64,000 nt of DNA from Nymphaea colorata (GCF_008831285.2 NC_045143.1:1833503-1897502), one strand, 5' to 3'. Positions 22,230 to 34,658 are shown, counted from the stretch's first letter. Numbers and translations are program-made. Notes: generated by a model from the sequence alone, not told the origin.

Positions 22230-22408
22230 TGCAGAAGTGGAGCTGGTGCAGGAAGAGGCTCAGCACCATGCTTACTTCTTGTTCGGCCCAGAAGGTGCCG
22301 CCACCACAGGGCTGCATGAGCAATTGTATGAGTTCATACATCGCCTTGATTGATTGGCGGCTGTTCCATCTAGTTTTCAATTTCAGAAGCAATAATAAAT
22401 CAAATCTC
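22230..22408 (+). pseudogene. CXE tail copy T2
   Basis: This copy starts TGCAGAAGTGG after CATCTCAG and encodes the equivalent of EVELVQEEAQHHAYFLF. It retains the His corresponding to catalytic His280, then GAATTGTATGAGTTCAT-type sequence through a stop and the AATAATAAATCAAATCTC 3' sequence. Homology ends at 22408. Nothing of the catalytic core is present. Confidence 0.75.
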
Positions 22409-22587
22409 TCCTAACAAAGCCATGCCACCTTATACCTTTGTGCATTAGAGCAGTAGGCTCTCTGCTGGTTTTGGACGGTGAACGCAAGTTTGGAGCCGTC
22501 TAAGGATGCACAATACCTAATACAGTTTCAATTTATGGAAAAAGCAGGTTTTATGTGATTTTGTAAGACTTTAGTTCTCTCTTCATG

Positions 22588-23372
22588 GAATTGAAACACG
22601 TAATTAGTGCACGGCAGCGTTGCTTTTGGCCGTGCACTACTCAACTTTAATTCTCTCTTTTCCTAACGACAGGCAATTCCGTAATTAGCAACCCCGTTAG
22701 CATGTTATCGACGATGCCGTTCGTTACGTTGCAATTTACAAGTCTGCTCCTCTTTCTCTCTCTCTCTCTAGGAGTTGTGGTTGCCGTGCTCCATCTCCCC
22801 GCTTCTCTTTCTCTTGGGGCTTGGAGCAGCTCGTCTGAGTTCAGTTCAACAAGCTAATGAGCTGCCTTGATATGACACGTTCGTTTTTTTCCATTTCAAT
22901 TCAATTTGTATTTTTATTTGTAAGTTATAGGATAAGTGTGATTTCAAGATAGGATAGATTGTATCTTTGAGAGAGTTTGTGCAATGGTAGAATAAGAGAT
23001 GGCTGTAAGAGTAAAGGCCGAAGCTCATCCCTTTCCTCTCTTCATTTCTCCATCCTTTCAGGGTCTAGAGTTGTTTTGTATCTTGGTGTAATGTCTGTTA
23101 TACTTCAACTTACATATTAGTTTGCATATTAGCTTTTCTTTTACAACACACAAGAAAAAGAGAAGCCGGGAGATGGAGTATGGCATTCCCAACTCCTAGC
23201 AAGAGAGAGAGGGGGTGGGCTGACTTGTATGGGCATCATCGATCACATGCTAACGGGATTGCTAATTACGGAATTGCCTGTCGTTAGGGAAAGGGAGAAC
23301 TAAAGTAACATAGTGCACGGCAAAAGCAACGCTGTCGTGCACTAATTAGGTGTTTCAATTCCACCGCCTTCC
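22588..23372. mobile_element. Element with 225-bp terminal inverted repeats
   Basis: The left arm (about 22588-22817) and right arm (about 23148-23372) are inverted copies. Both contain AATTAGTGCACGGC, CCTAACGACAGGCAATTCCG, GTTAGCATG and a GGAGATGG/CCATCTCC segment. The 330-base spacer carries no coding sequence. The long TIRs are compatible with a Mutator-like or foldback element, but a 9-base target duplication was not seen. Confidence 0.7.
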
Positions 23373-23549
23373 TCTTCAAGAACCCTTCAATTCACCATTT
23401 TAGTTGAATCAATCGCCAAAGAAATCGTCCATTTTTCAAACGCCGCTAAAAATGAAACTTTCACTGACAACCAGCTATAAGCATTGATAAAAAGTAATTG
23501 TGCGGACGTACATTTCACAGACGTCAATAAAAAGAAGGTAATTTTCCTA

Positions 23550-25824
23550 GTGAAATTTTTGCCAGCAAAATATTTGAGATGTTGGTCTGGTGCATTGGTA
23601 TACCTCCATTTTTATCGATGTGTTACTTTCACGAAGGCCGTTAAGCCAACATAGTTTTGCGAGCATTTCACATCCATTGATGACTCGTGTTTTTTTTTCT
23701 CTTAAAAGATATAAAAAATACATGCAACACACGTTGATGCTGTTAAAAATATTAAAAAATAATGAAAAACATGAGATTTAACGTGGTTTCCACCAGGGAA
23801 GGCCACCATGGGGCCTAAAGATCAATAGTGTGAGATTTGATATTTGTAGTCTTTGTTTACAATAATATCTAAATATCTCTTTGATTTTTTTTACATGTTT
23901 ATGTCAACTTATCTTTTTGTTGATAGCGATGCTATTATTATTTTTATTGGCTTCTTTACTCCTATAGATATCATTCCCTTATATATCTCAAAATTATTGC
24001 CAACAATAATGACATTTCTTATAAATGATAGTTACATTTCTTATAAATGATAGTTACATTGCAGAACATTCAATATTGTTAGATTTGATATTTACACTCA
24101 CAGTTTGCACAAACCTAATTTCTTTACAAATTCAGGTAGATGACCTTCCTTGTTGATAACAATTTTATTACTATTTTTATTACATCATTCCTTTTATAGA
24201 TACCATTTTCTTAAAGTCGCACATTACCTTTAACAATAATAACATTTCTTTTGTTGAGAAGATCTTGTTTGATAACGTTAACATTTGCATAACACTTTCC
24301 ATTTTCACCTCCAAGACAAACTTGAAAAATCCAAGAGACCATTTTTCTACTGATTTTGTTTTTGTTTTTGCAACCCTCTTACAATATAATTCCCTTATAG
24401 GTCACAAAATTATTTTTTTATCAATGATAACCTTATTTTTATTGTGATTTTTTTTAAAAACACTTGCATAATGCTCTTTATTTTTTCGTGCACCATAACG
24501 ATCTTCCCGCTCTAATACCATATTTAAAAAATAAATAAAAATGTAACGTCATTTTCTAACACGGCAGACCAACACCAACCTTAAGGAGTGTAAGAATTAA
24601 TATTTATACACTCTCTTTTTATAAAAATATCTAGATATTTCTCCTGTATTTTTTTCAATGCCAAATTAATGATCATACTTCTTGATAATGTCAACATTAC
24701 TTTTAAAAGCAAACAATGTCAACTGATAATTTCATATCATTCCCCTCCTATGCTTTAAGTCTCGGATCCATCAAGAACATCTTTTAGAGGTGTTTGGTGA
24801 CAGCAATCTTGTGTTAATAATCTAAGAATATGTCTCAGAAATCAGAAAAGATTTCTCCAAAAATTGGGTCTGATTTGCAAAATAATAGTATTTCATGAGT
24901 CCAACCTAATTTTTGAGATACATTCATGGAATACTAACGCATACCAAACAGCACCTAGGGGTGCATCTCATTGTAATGTTTAAGATTTTGATATCTTAAA
25001 TTTCAAATATAGATATTTGATTACTAACAAGGATTTAAAATTATTTATTTAAAATTCAAGAATTGCATCATATATTTATAATTGTTGTATTTGAATTCAT
25101 CTGACTTGAAGTCAAAGGAAAGTGAAGCGTATTTAGGATATTTGCTTTTTTCCTTTGACATTTTGTCATATAAATATGCAAATTCATTACAAGGTAGACA
25201 TGCAAATTCACAATGCAATCACCCAACGTAAACTCCATTACAAGGTAGACACATTTATAATGGCTTTACTCTTTTTTCCTTTATTCCTTTAAATTTTTCA
25301 ATAATCCATGAACAAACTTGAAGGCCTTTTGTAGTTAGTTCCTAAGCTGTAACAACACAATTGGAATCAGATGTATACCTACCATATCCGTTTTTTCAAA
25401 TATCTATATATTTAGATTCAAATATGAATTTCAATTGGGATGAAAAAAAAAATGCTATCATATCCAAACCCAAAATCGGAATTCATAATTCAAATCCAAT
25501 CCGAATGGTTTTAAATTAACATCCAAATCCAAAAATTAGATCTAATCCTAACCATATTATAGACATTCATGACAAGATATTTATTCAAATTAAAACTATT
25601 ATCCTTACCAAATCTGAATCCCAATTTGGTCAACATTTACTTAAATCTGACTCTAAACTTGATCGGATGTTGTTTCTTAGATCAGAATGTGATATGAGTT
25701 CATAATCAAATATCAAAATTTTTTTCAGTATCCAAATATTTTTTGTATGTGGTTCGGTCATAATGATTGGCTACCATTGGCCCAGAAAATGGAGATTTTT
25801 TTTGTAAAGCAAAAACTGGAGTTT
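23550..25824 (-). mobile_element. LTR-derived repeat R, copy 2
   Basis: This copy matches the repeat at 15265-17912 over most of its length, with deletions. It has the same GATTTAACGTGG and GGAAGGCCACCAT phrase and the same GTTGATAACAATTTTATTA internal units. The primer-binding-like site is near 24508-24525 on the minus strand. The nested MITE-like element at 24788-24956 is present too, and copy 2 ends with the same GTGGTTCGGTCATAATGAT block. No protein is encoded. Confidence 0.6.
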
Positions 25825-27189
25825 TGAAGACTTGTGCTTTATTGATGCTCAAGTTCATGGATCCAGCCCTTTAAAAGATGGATGAAAATTATTTTTCAAG
25901 AATAAGAAATTACATTGATATGAGCCAATACTTATAGGCCGATAGGGCATATATATATATAAACCACACCTCACAAGGATGGTGACGGTAAATATTGCAC
26001 ACTTTGAATTAATATTTCATTTTCCGTTCTATCTTTGCAAGTGAGTTCCTTTCAGTATCGTCAATCATAATTTCCATCAATCTTAAGAGATTAGATGTAT
26101 CTAATTATTGACCCGAATTTGAAATTATTTAGCCCAATAAATTTGACAAGTAAGGTGGACTTGATGATTTAAGCAGGCCCGAATTCTATATGCAGTTTCA
26201 TGGTTGTGCCCAGATCCAAACCCGAGGTCTCACATAAACTTGACACACTGATGATATTACGGTGCCAGTGGGTCCAATATATTCAACTACTGTTCGGAAC
26301 TCAAAATTGTTTAGTCCGGTTTTGGTGAAAAATATAATATTTTTTGAATTAATAATTGGATTGGTATTTAGTATGAGAGGTTTCACAACTAAATCCAAAT
26401 TCGATCTAAATTCAGTTTTAAACAATCAGGTATCAACCATAGGATGCGATGAAAGCAGATTCAGTAAAGGTAGGACCAGACCCATATCTAAATTGTCCAC
26501 GTCCTTAGGCCATGCATATGGCATATGCTAATCTTTTTTATTTTTCATTTTAAAAAAATGAGTCCAAGTCCGATTACATAGGTTATGATTAGGTCAAGTT
26601 CAATAAAGTTTGGATCCGACCCAAGTCCGAACAGTTTATACCGTTACAAGAAGAACATAAACAAACAGACTCAAGTCAATTAATTTATATTTTACCAACT
26701 CTGACCTAATCAAATCCTATCCAACTCGGGTCCAAAACCAAATTTGAAGTTGGACCTAGCTACTTTTTAAAATATTGAATCTAGTTTTGATAATGGCAAG
26801 ACTCGGTATTTTCATAAAATCGGGTTGGATCTTTTATTGAGATGTGGTCAAATCTACCGCACGCGGAATCCGTTAATAGCGCAACCATATCTTATTTTCT
26901 TCCTAAATCTAATTAAATGAATTTAGGTTGTTAGCCAGATGTATTTAAGCCATTCACAAACTTATTTACTACTACATGTGCATGCAGTTTAAGCACAAAA
27001 CAGAGATAAGCCAAGACTTAGGGCAAAACGACAACAACAATGCCTAATCAAAATAATGCAATTTGTTTTACGGGCTCGAGATTATTTACGTTTCTTCTGA
27101 GACCACAATATCATCTTGCTTGTTATAGTAATCTACTACATAAACAAGTGATTTCTGGACCTCTATCACATATATTTGTGGTCCACTCA
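25825..27189. other. Unassigned AT-rich region
   Basis: Sequence rich in phrases such as GACCCAAGTCCGAA that are common in plant retrotransposon debris. No complete element, gene or RNA could be supported. Confidence 0.35.
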
Positions 27190-27320
27190 GCAATATGAAA
27201 CCAAAAAAACTCCCCCAAACTTATATTGCTGCTCTTGTTGTTACCCTTCATTCATAAAATTATCTTTCCATTTCCTCCCCATCTATTCATTTTTGGAGAG
27301 ATTGGATTTATAATAGGAAA
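27190..27320 (-). repeat. Inverted copy of the 31.7-31.85 kb repeat
   Basis: The sequence is the reverse complement, with substitutions, of about 31720-31850, including CCATCTATTCATTTTTGGAG and TTGTTACCCTTCATTCAT. The forward copies recur at about 41085-41215 and 50760-50890. The block lies just upstream of the ankyrin gene remnant. Confidence 0.7.
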
Positions 27321-28084
27321 TCATTATATTTTCGACCATCTTCTTGCTTTTTTCTTTGTACTTAAAACACAGTTTCTACCTTTTATTTTTTTAGTCTTTC
27401 TGTTAGTAAGTCATCCAAATACAGGAAAAACATTTTCTTTGCCTTTTTTTTTTCTACTCTCCCTTCATCCAAACAACAAAGAGATAGGAGCGTAGGTGTA
27501 TGTGCAAAACCAGGGCGGGGAAAGAAGTCGCCTCCAGAAAAAGGTTAAACGTCCCTCTAAAACTGTCATTCTCATAAGCCCGAAAGAAGCTCTCTAAGTA
27601 TCATCTTCTTCTAACTCTATCTCTATGACTCTGCTCAGAGCCTGCAGTCCTGATGGGCGTGGCGGAGTTCCGACGGGCGTTAACCTGACGACTCATTGTT
27701 TCCATCTAACATTGCCTGCAATTCCGCCGATGGACGCAAGGTTCGCCGACTTATATGTGAAAGGAGGCTTGAGCGAGTTGAAGCGGCGGGCAAATGCCGA
27801 CCCGGGCATCCTCAACCGTGTGTGGCCGCCCTCCTGCGGCACGCTGCTGCACATAGCTGCCGAAGCGGGGCAGCTAGAAATGATCCGCTACCTGCTGCAA
27901 ATGCAACCTGGGCTTGCAGAAAAGAATTTGACCTTTACATCTCGCAACGGCAGGACGGAGGTCATATTTGCCATTCTTGATAAGAAACCTAATGCAATAG
28001 AACAAATTACGAGTGCTCGTGAGAACACCATTCATTTAATGGCGACAAATGGTCAGTACGTGGCCTTTATGCTTACGTTCCTGG

Positions 28085-29951
28085 GGGCCCGTTTGATGGG
28101 CGGTTGAAATCCACTCTGAGCTGGGAGCTCGAACTTTTGAGCGGGTGAAAATTTCACCCGTTGGTTGTTTCGGGCGCTCGACCTCCCTCCTCAGCGCACG
28201 ACCTCCTTCGGCAGCTCACATCACACCTCTGCTCCTCCTCCCTCGACCCTTCTCACATCGCACCAGAGTGGTCGCACCGCCGTCGCCGCTGCCTCTCCCC
28301 TCCACCGCCGGTAAATTTTTTCTCTTTCTCCCTCTGATTCCCTCTCTTTCTCCCTTCTTCTGATGCCCTAAATGGAGGAGGAGGACCGATATTCTCCTTT
28401 CCCCATCGTGCAGCTTCTTCCTTTTCCCCTTTCCTTCTTACTCACCAACATCATCTCATTCTTATTCTTCCGCATTTCCTGCTGTTTTGCTTTGGGGATC
28501 ATGCACTTTGTATGAGTGGGCATTGGGCAACCGCTCATTCGATTCCCTCGCCTTTTCTTCCTTCTTCTCGATCGTCCGCTCCCCAGGATTCCATTCGAGT
28601 CAAGCAGAGAGAGAAAAAGTGTTGTGCGAGTTGACATTGCCGACTTGCCGTTTGCCATCCGACATCCACTGTCGCTGCACGGTCGGTCCGCCACCACCAC
28701 CGCCATCGCTTCACAAAACGGTGCATGCCCTGTAGCTGCGAGCCACCACAGTCCACCATCGTTCGACATCCACGGTCTTTTTTGGTTAGAAAATGGTGAT
28801 CTAGGTCTTTTTAAGGACGGAATTTGCTGGTTGACTCTATTGTTTGGCTGTTTAGTGCATGAATTTTGTTCTTAGTTTATGGAGATCGATCAAAATCGTA
28901 AACTTTTTTTTGTGATTGCTTGTCGAATAGATCAACTTGGGTTCTGTTTATGGAGCTTCTTCATGGATGTAGTGATTTACTTCGTCTTCATTTTTTGCTT
29001 CATTTAGATTGCTGAGATGTGCAATTTAGTAGATGTATTGGTGTTTTGCATGAATTTTGTTCTTAGTTTATGGAGATCGATCAAAATCGTAAACTTTTTT
29101 TTGTGATTGCTTGTCGAATAGATCAACTTGGGTTCTGTTTATGGAGCTTCTTCATGGATGTAGTGATTTACTTCGTCTTCATTTTTTGCTTCATTTAGAT
29201 TGCTGAGATGTGCAATTTAGTAGATGTATTGGTGTTTTTTTTGGCTGGATTTTGTCTCCATTTTGATGGTTTTCTCGCTTGCTTAGTTACTGGAATTGAG
29301 AAGCTTGTTATTCTAGGCGAGTTGTGTTGTGCTCGTAGGTGATTGTGGGCAAGTGGTGCTCGTATGATAGGAAAGCTTGATTGGGTAATAAATTTGATAT
29401 ATGTTGTCATTCTTTTTTAGTTGTCTTTTTGGTGTAAATTAAACGTGCTCTCTTGATCTCTCTTAGCCTAATAAACGAGTCCATTTGTTTGAGATTTTCC
29501 TCCGCTGAGCTCGTTATATTTGCCAGTTTGTGAATTGTATGTTCAGTTAATTTTGATGGTCTAGGTTGAAGAATTACTGTTTCTGGACTTTGATTCATGA
29601 ATGAATATGTATTCTACATTAACGTTCAACAAAGGATCTTGATTCTCTGGAAATTGGTTTAGAATATGCTCCAAGTCTGAAACTGTGTAGGATGTTATGG
29701 TTTTAACTGTGTTTTGGAAGATCATCTTTCAATTTCTTTGCACGTCATATTTGGCGAGGAGAAGACACAAAAAAAACAACATTTACCAAGTTCAATTCTT
29801 CTTGTGCATCAAACAGGGTTAAATTTACCACGGTAAATTCTTCCTGTGCATCAAACACGACTTCAAATTGGAAGAGGGAGAAATTTCAAACTGTAAATTT
29901 TTCACGGTAAATTTACCGCGTTAAATTTTCACCCGCCCATCAAACGGGCCC
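28085..29951. mobile_element. TIR DNA transposon (PIF/Harbinger-like), non-autonomous
   Basis: The ends are perfect 19-base inverted repeats GGGCCCGTTTGATGGGCGG, flanked by TGG at 28082-28084 and 29952-29954, a 3-base target duplication. The terminal sequence and duplication length fit PIF/Harbinger-type elements, although their target is usually TWA. The 1.87-kb interior has no transposase. It contains GC-rich leader-like sequence, a short ATG frame MEEEDRYSPFPIVQ at 28372, and a 191-bp tandem duplication, which suggests captured host promoter/leader DNA. Confidence 0.8.
28856..29237. repeat. 191-bp tandem duplication inside the transposon
   Basis: The block beginning GCATGAATTTTGTTCTTAG at 28857 is repeated without visible change from 29048, giving two adjacent 191-base units. 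The near-identity indicates a recent event. The content resembles a plant 5' untranslated intron: T-rich, with GATCGATCAAAATCG. Confidence 0.9.
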
Positions 29952-30170
29952 TGGAGTATAGCTTGCGGCGACTTGGTAAGGACACGGATGAAGAAGGGAA
30001 AAAAATCAACAGAGGCGTAGAACAATGCTTTATTACTTAGAAAAAAATGGTTTCTGTAATTATTTTATTTTTTTATTTTATTTTTTATTTTTGTCCTAAA
30101 ACCTTGTTTTTCTTGTGAGTAGTGCATTAGTCATTTTGTGCACATATATTAGAGCTTATAACCCACTTTG

Positions 30171-30845
30171 GACAAAGGTGGGCACCCAACGGCCCACAGA
30201 CTCGAAAAACAGACTAGGGCCCTGGGCTGATGGGCCAGTCCAGATTGGCCCGACGAAAGCTTGATTGGATCCCATAACTTTTAAAAAATATTTTATTATT
30301 ATTTTAGAGGTAGGCTACTCTTCGAGAGTCACCCGGGCCGGGCTGCCGGCGGGTACCCAATTCCCAGCCCGACTAGGGTTCGAACCAGAAAAAGGGGCAC
30401 CGGGCAATCGAGTTGGGCCCAATAAGCTCGATTGAACCTGATAATGTTTTTTTCATATTAAATTTATTAATATGAATATAATATTTTATTATGATTAATT
30501 ATATTTATATATTATTTTATACTAAAAATATATTTTTTAATTTAATCGGCATGAGAATGGGCTCAGGTTTAAATGGTGGGCTCAGGCCCTAGCTCCAGTT
30601 TTCAAATCTATATCTCAGAAGCATTTTTATTGAGAAAAAGCAAAATAGATGAGAAAAGGTTAAGGAGAAGTTCAAAGTTTGATTTTCCAAAATGGTCAAT
30701 CTGATTAATGGCATTGATGGAGAAGGAAAGCACGATTTTGCTTTCTTTCTATCGGGCTTAGGGGAAGTGGACATTTGCGCTGGCTAGCGGGTGTCTAGCT
30801 GGCTCCTTATTGGGTCGGTTTGGCCCAGTGCTCCATTGTCACATA
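30171..30845. mobile_element. hAT-like GC-rich-ended repeat, copy 1
   Basis: It begins GGTGGGCACCCAACGGCCC and contains GGGCCGGGCTG-type sequence, an AT-rich middle of ATTTATTATTA type, and a right end near GGTTTGGCCCAGTG. Such GGGCCCGG/AT-rich/GGCCCG organisation is common in non-autonomous hAT-like elements of plants. A clean 8-base target duplication was not found, so the class is tentative. Confidence 0.4.
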
Positions 30846-31132
30846 AAATGCATATTATTTGAAAAAAACATGTATAATACCTGAAAGATAAGTCAATTGT
30901 ATAAAACGCCAATTAGACTTTTTTAAAAAAATTGCTAGAAAATAAAAAACTTGAAAAACATGTATTATTCGTGTTTTTTTCGTAGTTTTAATTATTTTTT
31001 ACATTTTTATAATTTTTAAGATTTATTAAATGTTTTAAATTTTAAAAAATTTGTGAAAACTTTACTTAGATATACAACTTTGCCGTATTATACCCAAAAA
31101 ATTGTTCACTGTATAATACTTGTACGTCTATT

Positions 31133-31440
31133 GCAGCCTTTTCTCTCGAGGCAGCCTTTTCTCTCGCCGTCTATTGCCTGTTTCTACTCTTCAAAGCTTT
31201 CATCCTCTACACTTAATCCCTACGAAATGAAGGATTGGAGAAGAAGAAATAGAGCTTGTATGTAGTGGTCTCCCTTCTGCATCATTGGCCTTGCCTTCTT
31301 CCCACGCATCTAATGGCATTGTCCCTCGACCAGCCACCTTCTCATGGCACCTTGGTTGCTCCCAATATCTGCTATCCTCGCGTTCTACTTTATCTACCTC
31401 TGAATCCTCTCATCGGCCTGGGTCGTTGCAGTGTCATGCT
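31133..31440 (+). pseudogene. Membrane-domain (4-TM family) fragment M1
   Basis: It matches the second half of the intact frame at 62376 from AAFSLAVYCLFLLF onward. Reading frames are broken: TAA replaces the codon after ILY, and frameshifts follow. It lies 1.1 kb after the interrupted ankyrin exon in the same orientation, so it may have been that gene's C-terminal exon. Confidence 0.65.
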
Positions 31441-31619
31441 TAAAGCTAAAGGGTTGTGGTAGGTAATCCAATAGCAGTGTGATCTATCGAGGTAATTCTC
31501 TCCACGATGCTCTACCTCATAGAAAAGATGTGTGCATACGTAGATTGATATGAAACAACTGATTTGTGGTCTCCATAAGAAGCCAAACAATTGCGGATTG
31601 CCTACAACTTTAGAAAGAT

Positions 31620-31710
31620 AAAGAAGAAAGAGAGAAGAGAGAGAGAGAAAGAAAGAAGGAGATGACACAAGAAAGAAAGAAAAAAAGTGTGTGTGTGTGT
31701 TTTGTACACT
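31620..31710. repeat. GA-rich and GT microsatellite stretch
   Basis: Purine-rich AAGAAAGAGAGAAG sequence is followed by a (GT)n run, then the small hairpin GGAGAGATT...AATCTCTCC at 31714-31740. The same block is present at about 40980-41110 and 50660-50790. Confidence 0.8.
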
Positions 31711-32319
31711 TTTTGGAGAGATTGTAAATCCAATCTCTCCAAAAATGAATAGATTGGGAGGAAATGGAAAGATCATTGTATGAATGAAGGGTAATAACAA
31801 AAGCAGCAATACATGGCTGGGGGAGTTCTTTTGGTTTCATGTTGGTGAGTGGGAGTGCTTTCTTTTACAGGTTTTACGGGGTAAAATAATGATTTTCATG
31901 AGGAAAAGTGGACTGATCGCTCAGTGATGTTTTGTAGTAATGCTTCGTGAGCCCTAACTTAAGCACCAAAGCAACTGTAGACCTTAAGGTGGACCTTTGG
32001 CTTCCTTCTTAGGTGGTATAAGGAGTATTCCTCATACTCATCATCCAAAAATAATCTCTTATAACTTGCTGCCAAACTTAGTGTCTGAATTCTTAAGAAA
32101 GAAAAAGCAACCACACAGACATAATGACAAACACTTAAAGATAGAAACGGAAGAACATTCGTTGCCCTTCAAGCTGCCAAATATGGTCGATCAGCGGTTT
32201 TAGCCCCCACTATCATTTGGGCATAGCTTCCGTTTGCACGTAATTTCTCAAGAGAACATCAGTGCCATAAAATATACTCTCGTTTCTTTTCTCATATCTG
32301 CAGTTGTGCCTCCGGTAGT

Positions 32320-32510
32320 GAGGATTTACAAAATGCCTTTCGTTCGTTTCAAGCACTCGGCGGCCATAATAGTCGGTGTAAGATGCAGTGCTTTGAAGTT
32401 AGTAGCCGTGCAGTTCAGAAGCGCCCGATGACGGTAGGCCGCTATGAGTGCTTTATCTATAGAAGGTACTTAATTATTAACCTACCTCCACCTGTTGATG
32501 ATTGAAGAAG
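32320..32510 (+). pseudogene. Decayed ZAT-like zinc-finger copy
   Basis: TTCAAGCACTCGGCGGCCAT (the QALGGH helix region), the CAGTTCAGAAGCGC linker and GGCCGCTATGAGTGCT align to the fragment at 11079. The second finger runs directly into INLPPPVDD and a stop, so most of that finger is deleted while the EAR-type tail remains. No intact finger survives. Confidence 0.6.
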
Positions 32511-32715
32511 AAGAAAGTGTACAAAAGTGTAGGAGAAAATCAATAGAGGTGTAGAACAATGTTTTATTACTTAGAAAAAACTCGTTTTTTATAGTTATTT
32601 TATTTTTGTATTTACATTTTTTATTTTTATCTTACTAAAAACTTGGTTTTTCCTTATGAGAAGTGCGTCTATTATTTCGTGTACACTATGTACTTGCGCT
32701 TATAACCAGCTTTGG

Positions 32716-32986
32716 ATATAGGAGGGCACTGGGCCAGGCCGCTAGCGGGTAGCTGGTACTGGCCAGGTATGGGCTCTAGTGCGGGCCTGAAAAACCCGGC
32801 CTAGGCCCGATGGGCTAGCCCGAATTGACTCGATAACTTAAAAAAATATTTTTTAATTATTAATAATATATATTTTATTATTTAAAATATATTTTATATT
32901 CAAAAAGTTTTTTATAATTTAAAAGATATTTTTTATATATAACCAGGGCAGGGCCCAAGTTTCAGGTATCGGGGTCGGGTCGAGGT
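32716..32986. mobile_element. hAT-like repeat, copy 2
   Basis: A block of about 270 bases. The left end has GGGCACTGGGCCAGGCCGC, the middle is AT-only sequence, and the right end is GGTATCGGGGTCGGGTCGAG. The same element lies at the equivalent place in the later copies (41973, 51650). Confidence 0.45.
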
Positions 32987-33036
32987 GCTGTGAATGCACT
33001 TATACTCTTGCATTCAACTCTAAAGGCAGGCTAATC

Positions 33037-33657
33037 TTGGAGAGGCACTCCGCTTTCTGTGCACAAATTTCACATATTCTTTTGTCCACTTTGACGTTGG
33101 GTCACCTGGAATTGATCGCACCTCAAGCGGCCTCCTCCGATCTTACATGGTCTGTTGTGGATTACACCTGGTTTTGCACGAGGAGGCAAGTGTTTTACGA
33201 AGGCACCTTTAGTCAGGTGATTTCAAACTCTGCCAACCGCCTCATTCGGCTGGCCACTCTTCTTTTCCCCTACACCACCTATTTGTCGATGGAAAGGGGG
33301 GGCAACCCTCTCGGGGCAGCCTTTTCTCTCACCGTCTACTTTTTGTTTTTGCTCTCCATAGCTTTCATCCTCTACGCTTAATCTCTACGAAATGAAGGTT
33401 TGGAGGTGAAAAAAGAAACAAGGCTTGTATGTAGTGATCTTTCTCTTCTGCGTCATCGGCCTCGCCTTCTTCGCGTGTCATTCTCCCTTGACTGGCCTAC
33501 TGCCTTCTCATGGCACCTTGGTTGCTCCTAATATCTTTCATTCTCGCGTTCTACTTCATCTGGAATCCTCTTATCGACCCTCGTCACTGCAGTGGCGGCT
33601 TATTAGGTACCCACTTCTCAATCCTTCGGCGGAGGGGGAGATAGGAATTTCCAAGTA
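33037..33657 (+). pseudogene. Membrane-domain (4-TM family) pseudogene M2
   Basis: A 114-codon frame includes EGTFSQVISNSANRLIRLA and FSLTVYFLFLLSIAFILYA, matching residues 47-111 of the intact frame at 62376. It stops (TAA) where that frame has His112 (AHSLRNEG). The remaining helices can be read in other frames up to about 33600, so both a nonsense change and frameshifts are present. Confidence 0.7.
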
Positions 33658-34658
33658 AGAGCGGCCGTGTCACGGGCTGACTTCTTCAGCCTGTGCGGCA
33701 CGGCAAGAACCTGATTGTCCTAAGCCTTCAAACCACCAAAAGGAGCACAAAGGTAGTTTTAGAAAACAAGTGCATAAAGAACGATTTGTGAATAAAGAAA
33801 TCTCGCAATGTATTTAACTTGAAAAATTTGAACATCACGAAAAAGGTAAGCAAGGAAAATGATCTCAACTTTACTTACATAGGATGGCCGAAGCCGCTTA
33901 CATGATTCTAAAGCCGACTACCCAAAATTAAGAATTCCAATATATGACACTTAAACAAGTGGGAGAGTACCCCCTTACAAGCAAACAAACATAAGCAAAT
34001 GAAACAGTCGCAAAGGAAGTACAGTGTCAAACAAAACAAATGACTGTACACACTCTTAGACATAGGAGAACCAGTCGAAACATAACTTTTTATAATAAAA
34101 AAAAGCACTGAAATGTAATTTTTCAAATTTTTTTTTGACAAACTTTTTTTAAAATTAGCCAAATTTGAGGGCCAGGCCATGAGCCCTTACAGTCTTTGGC
34201 TCTGCACCTGCTTATGTCTAATTAATCCACCAATAATGTAAATGCCCATTTGAGACTTGCGTTTTTCGATTTTAATTTGAAATTTGAGTGGTGAAATATA
34301 TGGCTCAATCTCCATTTTTCTCGTGCAGGTGGTTTGAGTTTCCGAGTATTGTTTTCAGGTGATTGCCCAGCCATGTTCATGTCCCCTGCTCTGTTTCACC
34401 ACCTGCGCTCGTTGCTCTCCTTCTGACTTGTTCTGTGCGGTCCGTCTGCCATTACAGCCTTCGCAAAACTTATTATGTGGTTCTTACTGCGTCGTACTGT
34501 AATACGTATACATATACATAGTTATGTTCCCATCAATGGGAAGGCAGGGTTTGTCAATTCAAAATTCCTGTTACGGGCAAGTTATGTTGCATCAATATTA
34601 TGAGACCTGATGTTGTTTTAGTTGTGATGGAATCTACAAAATGATCGATTCATCTCAG

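Larger units (their letters stand above)
27730..30040 (+). pseudogene. Ankyrin-repeat gene interrupted by a transposon
   Basis: From ATG at 27730 the frame encodes MDARFADLYVKGGLSEL, then LLHIAAEAGQLEMIRYLLQ, the ankyrin motif of plant ACD6-like membrane proteins. It continues to NGQYVAFMLTFL at 28083. There a 1,867-bp transposon (28085-29951) with a TGG target duplication interrupts it. Across the insertion the frame resumes in phase with EYSLRRLGKDTDEEG and stops at 30038-30040. A good donor (CTTG|GTAAGG) at 29975/29976 suggests that the exon normally ended there. The likely continuation is the membrane-domain fragment at 31133, beyond an hAT-like insertion. An in-frame upstream ATG exists at 27625. 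The family role is defence or membrane signalling, but this copy is probably dead. Confidence 0.75.

Noticed and set aside
28368-28769. 133-codon minus-strand frame in the transposon
   Set aside because: It is basic, low in complexity, without a recognisable domain, and antisense to leader-like sequence. Not supported as a transposase.
31620-31850. Serine/leucine-rich minus-strand frames repeated at 41 and 50.7 kb
   Set aside because: They translate GA- and GT-rich microsatellite sequence inside a repeat module.
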